Positions 26,238 to 34,963 of a stretch of 64,000 nucleotides of DNA are shown here, piece after piece. The DNA is taken from positions 1,240,001 to 1,304,000 of the forward strand of contig NZ_CP013341.1 in assembly GCF_001455205.1 (NCBI RefSeq), given 5' to 3'. The DNA comes from Nitrosomonas ureae (GTDB lineage: Bacteria > Pseudomonadota > Gammaproteobacteria > Burkholderiales > Nitrosomonadaceae). Below the pieces are notes generated by a model. It had not been told where the DNA came from. It ran no database searches and worked only from the letters and a program-made list of their open reading frames with translations. Within the stretch, counting starts at the first letter, position 1. Each line of letters starts with the position of its first letter. The translations under genes were made by a program, and so were the position numbers.

Positions 26238-27674
26238 TCATGAAGGTCGCAGCAAATCATTGCCCCAATCTTCTACTGCATCGAGTATTTGCTCAGCCTG
26301 TTTGTCGGTATTTCTTGCTTCGCGCAACAAAGCAATCAGTGTCGAAAATTCATCAAAAGTAATGCTGCCACCGCCATCTGCTTGCGTCAGGCGCTGTAGC
26401 CGCATCAATTCCCACCGTTCCGCTTCTGCGGGTTTTAATGTTTCCGGCCAGTTACGGGCACGGTAGCGGAACAGTAACTCGGGCAACCGCTTGTCATGAA
26501 AATTAAATTGCATTTCTCTCAGTTGCTTCGGGGATGCCGCTCGTATTTGCTCTAGTGATGCTGCATCCGCATTGTTCAGAAAACCATCGTACAAGGCTAC
26601 ATCGACGTCACCGGTAGATTCGAATGTGCGGCTGGTATAGGCCATAGCGACACGCTGGAAAAAATCAGGCATTGCGCATAATGTCTGCCAATGTCGGTGA
26701 CATAGAGCCAGATCGAGCGCGATGCGTTCAGCAGCTTCATCATCCAAGGTGTTGCGTGGTGCCAGTGCCGGGCATTTGTTGATTTTTATCGATTTGACCG
26801 GCAGCCGCTGCATGCCTTCGGGCAAATCATCGTTCCGGGTAAACAGCAATCGGGCCAGATCGTCCGCATTCAGCGGCAGGAACATTTCGGGGTCATGGCG
26901 CAAGTCGTACACCAACACACTGTTATTGTTTCCCGGTTCAACGATCAATGGCATGACGAGCGATGTGCAACCGGTTTTAGCCGGGTACATGCGCGTGGTA
27001 TGCAATACCGGGTTATGTGTGATTAAATCAAGTTGAGCCGCAGCCTTGTGTTTATCGCGCAGTTGCAATAACCAATCAAAAAGGCGTGGTTGTTGCATGC
27101 GCAACAGGCGCGCCAGGGCAATCGTGACACGCACATCGGACAAGGCATCATGCGCGGATTCATGCCAAATGCCATTGGCGGCGACCAGATCTTCCAGTTT
27201 GAAACTGGGTTGCCCGTCTTCATGTTGCGGCCAGGTGATACCGGCCGGGCGTAGCGCATATGTCATGCGTACCAGGTCAATGATATCCCAGCGTGAATTA
27301 CGGTGTTGCCATTCGCGCGCATAGGGATCGTAGAAATTGCGATACAGGGTGAAGCGCGTCACTTCATCGTCAAACCGCAGTGAATTGTAACCAACGCCGC
27401 AAGTGCCCGGTTGCGCCAATTCAGCGTGGATACGTGCGATGAATTCTGGTTCCGGCAGTCCTTGCGCATCGGCCAGTTGCGGCGTAATGCCGGTGAGCAG
27501 ACAGGCTTCCGGATGCGGCAGGAAATCCCGCGCCGGCTTGCAATAGATCATCAGCGGTTCGCCAATTTCATTTAGCGCTTCATCGGTGCGTATCCCGGCA
27601 AATTGCGCCGGACGATCGCGCCTGGGATCAGCACCAAATGTTTCGTAGTCATGCCAATAAAATGTCATCGTCAT
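26238..27674 (-). CDS. sbcB: Exodeoxyribonuclease I
   Basis: A 478-residue 3'-to-5' single-strand DNA exonuclease of the DEDDh class, active in recombination and mismatch repair. Catalytic D9 and E11 are in WHDYETFG, the ExoII motif is YNSLRFDDEVTRF and the ExoIII His-Asp pair is HDALSDV. The SH3-like and C-terminal helical domains follow (FNFHDKRLPELLFRYRARN is the conserved C-terminal block). It is transcribed towards the IS element; the 195 bases between contain nothing recognisable. Confidence 0.94.
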   Translation of the reverse strand: MTMTFYWHDYETFGADPRRDRPAQFAGIRTDEALNEIGEPLMIYCKPARDFLPHPEACLLTGITPQLADAQGLPEPEFIARIHAELAQPGTCGVGYNSLRFDDEVTRFTLYRNFYDPYAREWQHRNSRWDIIDLVRMTYALRPAGITWPQHEDGQPSFKLEDLVAANGIWHESAHDALSDVRVTIALARLLRMQQPRLFDWLLQLRDKHKAAAQLDLITHNPVLHTTRMYPAKTGCTSLVMPLIVEPGNNNSVLVYDLRHDPEMFLPLNADDLARLLFTRNDDLPEGMQRLPVKSIKINKCPALAPRNTLDDEAAERIALDLALCHRHWQTLCAMPDFFQRVAMAYTSRTFESTGDVDVALYDGFLNNADAASLEQIRAASPKQLREMQFNFHDKRLPELLFRYRARNWPETLKPAEAERWELMRLQRLTQADGGGSITFDEFSTLIALLREARNTDKQAEQILDAVEDWGNDLLRPS

Positions 27675-27789
27675 GGGTCAATACTCAGATTTGAAAGCAC
27701 TGGTTCAAAACTCGTTTTACAATAACGCATTGCGCCATTATAGAGGCATCCTGCGCAAAATTTTCTCAATCAGATAAAAAGGACACACT

Positions 27790-28182
27790 ATGGCACGTAA
27801 ACTTATCAGCTCAGGTTCCACTTTTGAAAAAGAAATCGGTTATTCCCGCGCGGTAGTCGAAGGTGATTGGGTTTTGGTATCCGGTACAACCGGTTTCGAT
27901 TACAGCAAAATGACTATTTCCGATGATCTCCTGGAGCAGGCGGAGCAATGCTTTAAGAATATCGAATCGGCATTGCAACAAGCAGGGGCGAGCATGAAAG
28001 ATGTGGTGCGCGTTACGTATGTGTTCCCCAAAGCGGAAGATTTTGAGAAATGCTGGCCGGTTATGCGCAAGTATCTCGGAGATGTGAGGCCTTCGGCGAT
28101 GATGCTGGCGGCCGGCTTATCCGATCCCCGCATGAAAATTGAAATTCAGGTAACGGCTTACCGCAAGGCGGGTACTGAATGA
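27790..28182 (+). CDS. RidA-family (YjgF/YER057c) protein
   Basis: A 130-residue trimeric fold protein. RidA proper deaminates reactive enamine/imine intermediates; this one carries SGTTGFDYSKMTISDDLLEQ and the C-terminal RMKIEIQVTAYRK, and ends like the Rid2-Rid7 subfamilies, so enzyme activity is uncertain. AAGGAC lies 6 bases before ATG. It is divergent from sbcB and appears monocistronic. Confidence 0.88.
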   Translation: MARKLISSGSTFEKEIGYSRAVVEGDWVLVSGTTGFDYSKMTISDDLLEQAEQCFKNIESALQQAGASMKDVVRVTYVFPKAEDFEKCWPVMRKYLGDVRPSAMMLAAGLSDPRMKIEIQVTAYRKAGTE

Positions 28183-28271
28183 TACGGGAATATATCTTGC
28201 GATATCCCTAAAAAGGGAAAAACTTGAATCAGTAAGAATTTCTATGAGTGAGCGCTTGTATCATCGTTGAT

Positions 28272-29189
28272 CTATTGCGATCCAAAAGGTGAAGCGCCTT
28301 TAGCGGGTGCTGGAGAAGATGGTGAGGCGAAAGGCGAAGCCGATGACGATGAGCCCTGAGAGGATTGCGGTGAAAGAGGTGAGCCTTTTGCTGGTGCTGC
28401 CCCAGGGGCACTGGGTTGATTCTGCGGAGATGCCGCTCCTTTTGCGCCGGTGCCTTCTCCGGGTTTGTAGATGAATTTCCAATCTTGATAGGTTTTAGCT
28501 TCAGAGAACTTGGCGTAAACCTCGGGAAATTTATCTTTTTTTATGGGTTTCCTTTCCGAAAGACTATATACCCCGATAATTCTTTTTCCAATGTTAGAGC
28601 TCATCCCAGAGCTGGTAGTTGGTGCCGGATTATTGCCGGAAGTTTGACCGGTAGTTCCTGTCGTCGGATTAGCATTGGGGGCTAAACCGGAACCCGCTGC
28701 TGTTCCCGGATTTGCAGCGGTATTCGGATTATTCGAGGTTGCACTCGAACTCGAAGTTGCACCCATTCCTGACGCTGCGCCGGGATTCGTGGTTGAGCTG
28801 GGATTTGTCCCCGGTCTTTGGTTCGACGCGGCGTTGCTTTGCGATGTTGCGGCACCTGCCTGGGTATTGGCCGGAGTTTCTTCAATCAGACCCCAGTCCT
28901 CAGAGTTGGTGATCGGGTCCAGATAGATTTTGCGTATATGACGTTGAACGTTGATAGCGCGACTATCCTGCAGTAAGTCTTCCAATTTTTCCGGGTATTG
29001 CTTGGTCCCGGTATTATGGTATGACATGATGGCTTTGCGGAATTGTTCCCCAATAAACAGCAGTTCAGTTTCCTTATCGCGCTGGGATTTGGCTTGCCAT
29101 ACCTGCGCTGCTCCTGCCATGATAACGCCGGACAGGGCGACCGAAAATAATGCCCAGAGATAGACGAAACCATTTTCTAACCGGGACAT
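28272..29189 (-). CDS. Pseudopilin-like protein with long low-complexity tail (secretion operon, last gene)
   Basis: A protein of 305 residues starting MSRLENGFVYLWALFSVALS (ATG 29189 with GGA 7 bases before; a TTG four codons upstream is less likely). The N-terminal helix and following region (ELLFIGEQFRKAIMSYHNTG, YPEKLEDLLQD, RHIRKIYLDPITN) have the architecture of a type II pseudopilin, and NG before FVYLW takes the place of the prepilin peptidase site, though the usual +5 glutamate is absent. From about residue 105 to 205 and again from 250 to 305 it is almost purely Ser, Thr, Asn, Gly, Ala and Pro. The short structured piece between (RIIGVYSLSERKPIKK, YQDWKFIYKPGEG) is conserved-looking. 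It closes the eleven-gene operon 36 bases after the preceding pilin. Confidence 0.75.
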   Translation of the reverse strand: MSRLENGFVYLWALFSVALSGVIMAGAAQVWQAKSQRDKETELLFIGEQFRKAIMSYHNTGTKQYPEKLEDLLQDSRAINVQRHIRKIYLDPITNSEDWGLIEETPANTQAGAATSQSNAASNQRPGTNPSSTTNPGAASGMGATSSSSATSNNPNTAANPGTAAGSGLAPNANPTTGTTGQTSGNNPAPTTSSGMSSNIGKRIIGVYSLSERKPIKKDKFPEVYAKFSEAKTYQDWKFIYKPGEGTGAKGAASPQNQPSAPGAAPAKGSPLSPQSSQGSSSSASPFASPSSPAPAKGASPFGSQ

Positions 29190-29225
29190 TCTGATTTCCA
29201 AAAAAATTGACTGCGTGAGAACCGC

Positions 29226-29624
29226 TTACCATTCTTCATAGTATGTGCCGTCCTCCGCCTGGCCGGTATAGCCACTATGAACATCATAAACGCCTGATTC
29301 CGTTTCATTCTTGGGGGGCATGACAATCCAGGTTTGGTTGCTCTCGGTAAATGGATCTATTGGAACCTTGCGTAAATAGTGCTTGTCTACCAGCTCCTCC
29401 AGATCAATCGGATATTTTCCGGTATCGGAATAAAATTGATCGATTGCACTCCGCATAATGACGAGATCTTGTCGCAATACGGCTTCTTTGGCTTTGTCGA
29501 GTGAGCTGAAATAACGGGGAGCTACAAGACTCAATAACGTGGCAACGATAGCCATGACCACTAACAACTCGATCAAGGTAAATCCCCGCCATTTCAGATT
29601 TTCCGGCATACGATCGATCACCAT
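29226..29624 (-). CDS. Type II secretion-like pseudopilin
   Basis: A 132-residue pseudopilin with a prepilin peptidase site at RG|FTLIELLVVMAIVATL (residue 14 after cleavage-site Gly) and the usual +5 glutamate. The soluble part (IDQFYSDTGKYPIDLEELVDKHYLRKVPIDPFT) resembles GspG-class major pseudopilins. The ATG overlaps the end of the preceding pilin gene by seven bases. Confidence 0.88.
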   Translation of the reverse strand: MVIDRMPENLKWRGFTLIELLVVMAIVATLLSLVAPRYFSSLDKAKEAVLRQDLVIMRSAIDQFYSDTGKYPIDLEELVDKHYLRKVPIDPFTESNQTWIVMPPKNETESGVYDVHSGYTGQAEDGTYYEEW

Positions 29625-30130
29625 TGCCGATAGGGAATGCCATTCATCCCGATGGCTTCCGAGCGTGAAAAAACATCAAAAACATCATCACCTTCTTTGG
29701 GACTATCCCATGGACTCTCATAGCTACGCTTTCCCCAGGTTTCTTCTGCCGGAGTCAATTGTATACCGTCAATTTCCAGTTCTGTAAACATAGGGTCTCG
29801 GGGTAAGCGGCGCAAAAAATAGATAATCTTCTTTTTGGGATCTTTGATATCCGGCACACCCATATAAAGCTCTTCAAGTCTGGGAGGATAGCCCGATTCA
29901 TCAACTTTTTTGGCGATGCGCCCTTCGTCGGTAGCTAGTTTGTATGCATCAATTGCCGTGCGTATCTGCCGCAAGGCAACACGTAACTCTTGCTCCTTTT
30001 CCCGTTTGATCATGAGTTCCCGTAACGGCATCGCTGCTGTCGCCAGAATTCCCATGATGGCTACCACGATCATCAATTCAATCAGCGTGAAACCTTTGGA
30101 TTTACGAAAAATCGTCAATGAACTCCGCAT
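29618..30130 (-). CDS. Type II secretion-like pseudopilin
   Basis: A 170-residue pseudopilin with cleavage site KG|FTLIELMIVVAIMGILA and +5 glutamate. The soluble domain is larger than in GspG (LRQIRTAIDAYKLATDEG, YPPRLEELYMGVPD, RRLPRDPMF), and ends in a C-terminal YRQW. It follows the secretin gene after only five bases and overlaps the next pilin, so all are one transcript. Confidence 0.88.
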   Translation of the reverse strand: MRSSLTIFRKSKGFTLIELMIVVAIMGILATAAMPLRELMIKREKEQELRVALRQIRTAIDAYKLATDEGRIAKKVDESGYPPRLEELYMGVPDIKDPKKKIIYFLRRLPRDPMFTELEIDGIQLTPAEETWGKRSYESPWDSPKEGDDVFDVFSRSEAIGMNGIPYRQW

Positions 30131-30135
30131 GAAAA

Positions 30136-32436
30136 TTATTTAATATTTACAGTGGCTGTTGCAGGCAATGCCACATCAACGGATTCTCCAGTTTCCAGAT
30201 CTTCGGCAGTGACATTCTGAATACTGATTTCCGTGATGCCAGGATTGGCTGCAATTACTTTAAATCGTACTTGCGTAGCCAGGCCGGTCGTTTGATCCCT
30301 GCCCAGCTTGATAGTGCGCGTGCCGGATTTATCCCCGCCGTCGAGCGCTTCCAGAACGCTGGCCTCATAATTTAACTGCAGCTCAGAATTAACCATCGGT
30401 TTTGCGCCGACCAGCCGCACATTGACCGAAAATTCCTTATCCAAACCAACCGTGGTCGGCGCTTGCATTGTCAGTGTCGGTGTTGTTGCTGCCACGTTGG
30501 CAAAAGGATTGGGAATATCCGATTCTTCCCGTGCCGCAGCAAAGGCATTTAAGCCTCTTCCAGCTGCTGCACCGGAACCTGTGCCGGTTGGTGCAATTGC
30601 CAGAGACTGCGCTGCAGTTTTTTGGATGACCACCGGTAATTTGCCTGCCTCGCTGGCGGTACCGAAGTGGTATTCGCTTTCCATATTGGCCGGCTTGGGA
30701 ATATTGCGGATGATACGCGGTGTAATTAATAACACTACTTCCGTTTTTTTTCTGTCAACTCTTTGACCTGATGTCAATCGATCAAGGATTGGAATATTTA
30801 ACAGTCCAGCTAAACCAGACACATCTCGCCTTTCGTCGTTCTGAATCAAACCGGCAATGACTTGGGTTTCTCCGTCTTTCAAGGTCAGCAAAGTTTCAGC
30901 GCTACGGTTTCCTACCACTGGAGCTCTTGGTGCGCTTGATGCACCAGCAGCTGATGGTCCCGTTTCAAAGCCCGTGATGTTACTTACTTCAAGTGTCACC
31001 TTCATAGTCACGTCATCATTCAAGCCAATACGTGGCTCCACATCCAATTTAATTCCAATATCAATAAACGTCGGGGTTGAGGTCACAATCGAGTTAATGC
31101 CTGGTTGAACATTGGCTGTAAACACAGGTTGTTTTGTACCAATATGGATTTTTGCTTTTTCACGATTACTAACCCGGATTCTGGGATTTGCCAGTATGTC
31201 GGCATTGGTAAGGCTTTGGGCAAAATCAATTACGGCTTGATTTGAAATTGTAAAGCTTTTAAGGCCTAGTGCTCCTGAACCAATCTGATTGAGATTAGCA
31301 GTTCCAGGAATTGCTCCTGCTCCTGCTGCCGTTAAGCCACTAAAAGTAACAGATTGAGGAAGTTTAGGGCCTAAAGTGAACAGATTGTTGCGGGTAATTT
31401 CAAGCACTGCAACATCCAACATGACTTCTGGTTCAGCCAGATCGTTTAATGAGACAAGTCGTTCTGTTAAACGAATGGCTTCGAGCGTATCACGCATGAT
31501 AAACAAATTAAGCTGTTCATTGACATAGATATCCTTCGCTTTAACGATGCCTCTGACCATTGCGACCATTTGTTTCACATCCGTATATGCGACCTGAAAG
31601 CTGCGCACGACCAATTCCTGATAATCTTTCAATTTGGCCGGTGTGTTTGGATAAATCAATAATGAATTACTATTGAGTACCTTGTAAGCCAATTGATTAG
31701 TCGTCAGGATTAATTTGAGAATATCTTCAATGGTATTGTCACGCACAAAAATAGAAATCTTGCCGTCCTGTCGAATATCCTTGTCAAATACAAAGTTGAT
31801 GCCGGCAGTACGCGACATAATTTCAAATACCGATTTCAAATCAGCATCCTTAAACTCCATCGATACCGATTTTTTAAAGGCGGATTCCAACGCCAAATCA
31901 GTTACCTCAGGGCGGGACAAATTCGCATTGATCTGAGCAATCAACTGTCGAGCATGCGATTGCTGGGGATTTTCCTGCAAAATAGCCCGGACCATTGTTT
32001 CCGCGCCTTTAAAATCATTACGTACCAATAATGCTCTTGCAGCATCTACCGCAGCAATGTGGCGACGCTCCAGCTTCACCGCATCAATACCTTCTTTTGC
32101 GCGTTCATGAAATGGATATAAATTCAGAACACGCTGATACTGCTGCTCAGCCTGATCCAAATCACCGGAAAAACGAAATCCATCAGCTTCCAGGAGTATT
32201 TTACTAATTACATCTTCGCGTAAACGGATCAACATTGTTCGAATTTCTTTATTGTCAGGTTCTTCGCGTTGTGCTTGTTCTAATTTTGCAAGCCCGTTCT
32301 CAAACTGGCCTTGAGCAATCAGCTTTTGCCCGTCATCAAACGCAGTGTTCCGGGTGCCGAAAGTTCGGTTATTGATTGCACATCCTGCGATAGATATGGA
32401 CAAAATGATAAGGACAATCGTTTTCCAGCTTCTCAT
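30136..32436 (-). CDS. gspD: Composite secretin: lipoprotein, TPR-like repeats, GspD/PilQ channel, cohesin-like C-terminus
   Basis: A 766-residue outer membrane secretin. The signal ends in a lipobox (SISIAGC, Cys19), so the channel carries its own lipid anchor instead of needing a pilotin. Residues about 30-170 are helical repeats of TPR type (FDDGQKLIAQGQFENGLAKL, DLDQAEQQYQRVLNLYPFHE, DFKGAETMVRAILQENPQ). A short secretin N-domain follows (DADLKSVFEIMSRTAGINFVFD), then the channel core with LTNADILANPRIRVSNREKA, the VGNRSAETLLTLKDGET plug/gate region and LLNIPILDRLTSGQRVDRKK to LLITPRIIR. Beyond it residues about 655-760 form an added domain (VGLDKEFSVNVRLVG, NSELQLNYEASVLEAL, ATQVRFKV) resembling a cohesin. 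Its ATG overlaps the previous stop by one base. Confidence 0.93.
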   Translation of the reverse strand: MRSWKTIVLIILSISIAGCAINNRTFGTRNTAFDDGQKLIAQGQFENGLAKLEQAQREEPDNKEIRTMLIRLREDVISKILLEADGFRFSGDLDQAEQQYQRVLNLYPFHERAKEGIDAVKLERRHIAAVDAARALLVRNDFKGAETMVRAILQENPQQSHARQLIAQINANLSRPEVTDLALESAFKKSVSMEFKDADLKSVFEIMSRTAGINFVFDKDIRQDGKISIFVRDNTIEDILKLILTTNQLAYKVLNSNSLLIYPNTPAKLKDYQELVVRSFQVAYTDVKQMVAMVRGIVKAKDIYVNEQLNLFIMRDTLEAIRLTERLVSLNDLAEPEVMLDVAVLEITRNNLFTLGPKLPQSVTFSGLTAAGAGAIPGTANLNQIGSGALGLKSFTISNQAVIDFAQSLTNADILANPRIRVSNREKAKIHIGTKQPVFTANVQPGINSIVTSTPTFIDIGIKLDVEPRIGLNDDVTMKVTLEVSNITGFETGPSAAGASSAPRAPVVGNRSAETLLTLKDGETQVIAGLIQNDERRDVSGLAGLLNIPILDRLTSGQRVDRKKTEVVLLITPRIIRNIPKPANMESEYHFGTASEAGKLPVVIQKTAAQSLAIAPTGTGSGAAAGRGLNAFAAAREESDIPNPFANVAATTPTLTMQAPTTVGLDKEFSVNVRLVGAKPMVNSELQLNYEASVLEALDGGDKSGTRTIKLGRDQTTGLATQVRFKVIAANPGITEISIQNVTAEDLETGESVDVALPATATVNIK

Positions 32437-33002
32437 CAGAAAGTTCCTGCGATTTGATTGTTGATCGTAAGTGTTTGCTTGATATTCAGCGGCAAATAAG
32501 TCATCGTGATGGCAGTGTCATTGATCGAGTCGAGCCGGTAGGTATCATTAATTTTCCCGCCAATCTTGGTAATGAGATTCTCTCCGGATTGGGAAAGGAA
32601 TACCCAGGTTTCATTGTCGGCAATCGCTTTACCGGCATATTTGAATTGTAAAGGCGGTGCGGTAGGGGCAGGGGGTACCATGGTTTTTGCGGCTTGCGCT
32701 ATTTTAGCCGCTTGTTCTTCGGGATCATCAATAACGACGCGCTTCGGCGTCCAGTTTGTCGACATGAAAAGCTCACCGGCAAGCGGGCTGAATTTTCGCT
32801 GACCGAGCTTACTCACGTCCAATTGTGCAGCAGCGTTCGATTCGGTTCTTTTCGCTCTGTCCTGAGTCGCTCTGCCCGATTGCAGGGTCTCCGGAACATG
32901 GAGCTCAGGTTCATCGTCGACCTCGACCAAAGCCGCAGCGACCAATGTCGCCACCAGTATCCCTCCAATGATCATTTTGCGTTTCTTTTCCGCGGCATCC
33001 AT
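32436..33002 (-). CDS. Inner-membrane accessory protein of the secretion operon (PilP/GspC position)
   Basis: A 188-residue protein with one N-terminal transmembrane helix (KMIIGGILVATLVAAALVEV) and a long linker. The C-terminal part (PPLQFKYAGKAIADNETWVFLSQSGENLITKIGGKINDTY, given here only to indicate residues about 113-150) forms a beta domain like the homology regions of GspC and PilP, which contact the secretin. It sits exactly between the PilO-like gene and the secretin, where pilP would lie in a pilus operon. Family assignment is by position and fold pattern, not by recognised motif. Confidence 0.7.
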   Translation of the reverse strand: MDAAEKKRKMIIGGILVATLVAAALVEVDDEPELHVPETLQSGRATQDRAKRTESNAAAQLDVSKLGQRKFSPLAGELFMSTNWTPKRVVIDDPEEQAAKIAQAAKTMVPPAPTAPPLQFKYAGKAIADNETWVFLSQSGENLITKIGGKINDTYRLDSINDTAITMTYLPLNIKQTLTINNQIAGTF

Positions 33003-33006
33003 TGTG

Positions 33007-33612
33007 TTATTTATTCATATAAAGATTAATTTCCAACCGTACTTCAAGCTTATCCATGGACGTATTCTCACGCTTCATGGCGATCGCCGAAATTGCCATG
33101 GCCGGTACGGCTTCCAGGGCGTCGGCAATAAAGGCGCGAATCTGGGAATATTTACCTCTTATCGGCAGAACCATCTCATAGCGCGCCAGACGGGCATCCT
33201 TTTCATTGATCAACCGATACTCGCTACTACTTAGCTCCACGCCTTGCTTCTTAGCTATTCGCACCAATTCACGAATCCAGAAGGGTGAAGAATCCACTTG
33301 CGGGAAAAAATCATAAAATACCTGTAACGCCTGATCGCCGCTCATTTTTTTTCCCGCCTCGGCGTCCCCGCCCTCGCTGGGATTATTTTTCGCTACTGCT
33401 TGCGCTTGCAGCATGACAGCTCGATCTTTGAGTTGTTGCAACTCTGTAGCTTGGGGCATCACGACCAAAAAATAATAAATGCCTGCTGCCAGCATCAAAC
33501 CCATGCCGATCTTGCCCACATTGCCCAAGCGTTCCAGCTGCCAGCGCAACAATGGCATGAGCCGGTTCCACGATATTTGTGGTAGTTCTCTTTTTAAGTA
33601 GTTTGAATCCAT
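33007..33612 (-). CDS. PilO/GspM-like inner-membrane protein
   Basis: A 201-residue bitopic protein: short cytosolic tail, transmembrane helix at residues about 37-55 (IGMGLMLAAGIYYFLVV), a coiled-coil stretch and a ferredoxin-like periplasmic domain with SSPFWIRELVRIAKKQGVEL and VLPIRGKYSQIRAFIADAL, the typical ring-building block of PilO. It overlaps the PilN-like gene by 19 bases and stops four bases before the next start. Confidence 0.85.
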   Translation of the reverse strand: MDSNYLKRELPQISWNRLMPLLRWQLERLGNVGKIGMGLMLAAGIYYFLVVMPQATELQQLKDRAVMLQAQAVAKNNPSEGGDAEAGKKMSGDQALQVFYDFFPQVDSSPFWIRELVRIAKKQGVELSSSEYRLINEKDARLARYEMVLPIRGKYSQIRAFIADALEAVPAMAISAIAMKRENTSMDKLEVRLEINLYMNK

Positions 33613-34142
33613 TCGGCATTTAACAGAAAAATAATCGGACGCTGCGGATTTTCTTGTTTAATTTTGTAATTTAACAAATGCACATTCTCAAACACCAATT
33701 CCCGCTCCAGTGCTTCCACAAAATCCAGCAATTCGGCCATGCTTTTGGCTTCACCGCTCAAGCGCAAGCTGCGGTTGGTGAAATTGGGTTGTAATGATAG
33801 CAAGGCAATATCTTCGGTCGCCGCATGTTCGATCGAGTCAAACAACGTTTCCCAGGGCAAATTCAATTGATCCAGAATTGCATTGGCTTGCGCTATTTCT
33901 TTCTGGATTTCCTGGCTAAACTCACGGATACGGGATGTGGTTCGGGTGCGTGGAGAAGCCTTTTGTTGTTGCTGTTTCTCCATGCGTTCAACCCGGTTAC
34001 TCCAGAAATTGATTTCTTCAACCTGATGGCGGAATTGAAAATATACCATCACGACAATCAGCAAACCAACCAGCAACAGCGCCAAATCAAGCTGAGGCGC
34101 GGATTGTTCCTGATAAGGAAATCTTAATCTCAGGCGGGACAT
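33594..34142 (-). CDS. PilN/GspL-like inner-membrane protein
   Basis: A 182-residue bitopic protein with a helix at residues about 19-38 (LDLALLLVGLLIVVMVYFQF), a charged coiled coil (VEEINFWSNRVERMEKQQQQK) and a small periplasmic domain (LLSLQPNFTNRSLRLSGEAK). Size and layout match PilN, partner of PilO. Overlaps both neighbours, by 13 bases upstream and 19 downstream. Confidence 0.82.
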   Translation of the reverse strand: MSRLRLRFPYQEQSAPQLDLALLLVGLLIVVMVYFQFRHQVEEINFWSNRVERMEKQQQQKASPRTRTTSRIREFSQEIQKEIAQANAILDQLNLPWETLFDSIEHAATEDIALLSLQPNFTNRSLRLSGEAKSMAELLDFVEALERELVFENVHLLNYKIKQENPQRPIIFLLNAEWIQTT

Positions 34143-34963
34143 TGATTAAGCTCGGAATGATCGGTTGGGGCGGATGGATAATGCGCCAAGGCTGATACTT
34201 TTCCTGCAGGAAGCGAAATGATACACCAGCCACTTTCCTGCGGTAAGGTTATTTCAGGATGTTCAGGTGCAAATAAATAAACAAACTCCGTTGTTTCCTT
34301 TGTCCCGGACCAAATGACCTCTTGATCCAATGCCGCCAGAAGATCGTCGGCGGCATTGTGTAAAATCCGTTGATTTCTAATATTTTGCCACTTGCCGTGA
34401 TGAGTGATCGCGATACAAATGCGCCCGCTTTCAATGATCGCCAAATAGATTTTATCGCCTTTCAATTGTGCCTGCCAGCGATCATAAACCGATGCCAGAT
34501 AGGGTTCTATGAGCTTAATCTTGCAGTCATGGCGCGAGATCATTTGCTCCAGTTGTATTATTAAATCGTGAGGCATCGCGGCACTAACCGCGCCATCGAC
34601 AGGACTCCAATCGCTGATGCTGATTACCCAGGAATCAACCCGTTCGGCATAGACTTCGCGCATTCGGAATTCGGCATAAGACTTTACTTCTTCCGGAGTG
34701 GTAATTTCGTTTTGGGGTGGCAACGCTGCATAGCGCAGAAAATGATTGGATAGGATCACAGATACTTCCGTCCCAGCTGCTTCTGTCAAAACCTTTTCCA
34801 GTTGCTGCATTGCGGCATTCCAAATAGGAACACCCGCAGCAGGCTCGAAGAATGCTGTCGATTTGGCAACCTGAACAGGTTTTAGGCCGCGTTTCAAACG
34901 CACCCAGTCGAGTCGTTCTGGTGCCAGAAATATCTGAATCCGATCACGCCACAATCGTGACAC
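34130..34963 (-). CDS. PilM/GspL cytoplasmic-domain-like protein
   Basis: A 277-residue soluble protein at the place where pilM or the cytosolic half of gspL would be, overlapping gspE by 20 bases and the PilN-like gene by 13. The pattern IQIFLAPERLDWVRLKRG, VILSNHFLRYAALPP and KIYLAIIESGRICIAITHHGKW fits the actin-like fold of PilM/GspL, although nucleotide-binding motifs are degenerate. It probably links the ATPase to the membrane ring. Confidence 0.75.
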   Translation of the reverse strand: MSRLWRDRIQIFLAPERLDWVRLKRGLKPVQVAKSTAFFEPAAGVPIWNAAMQQLEKVLTEAAGTEVSVILSNHFLRYAALPPQNEITTPEEVKSYAEFRMREVYAERVDSWVISISDWSPVDGAVSAAMPHDLIIQLEQMISRHDCKIKLIEPYLASVYDRWQAQLKGDKIYLAIIESGRICIAITHHGKWQNIRNQRILHNAADDLLAALDQEVIWSGTKETTEFVYLFAPEHPEITLPQESGWCIISLPAGKVSALAHYPSAPTDHSELNQCPA

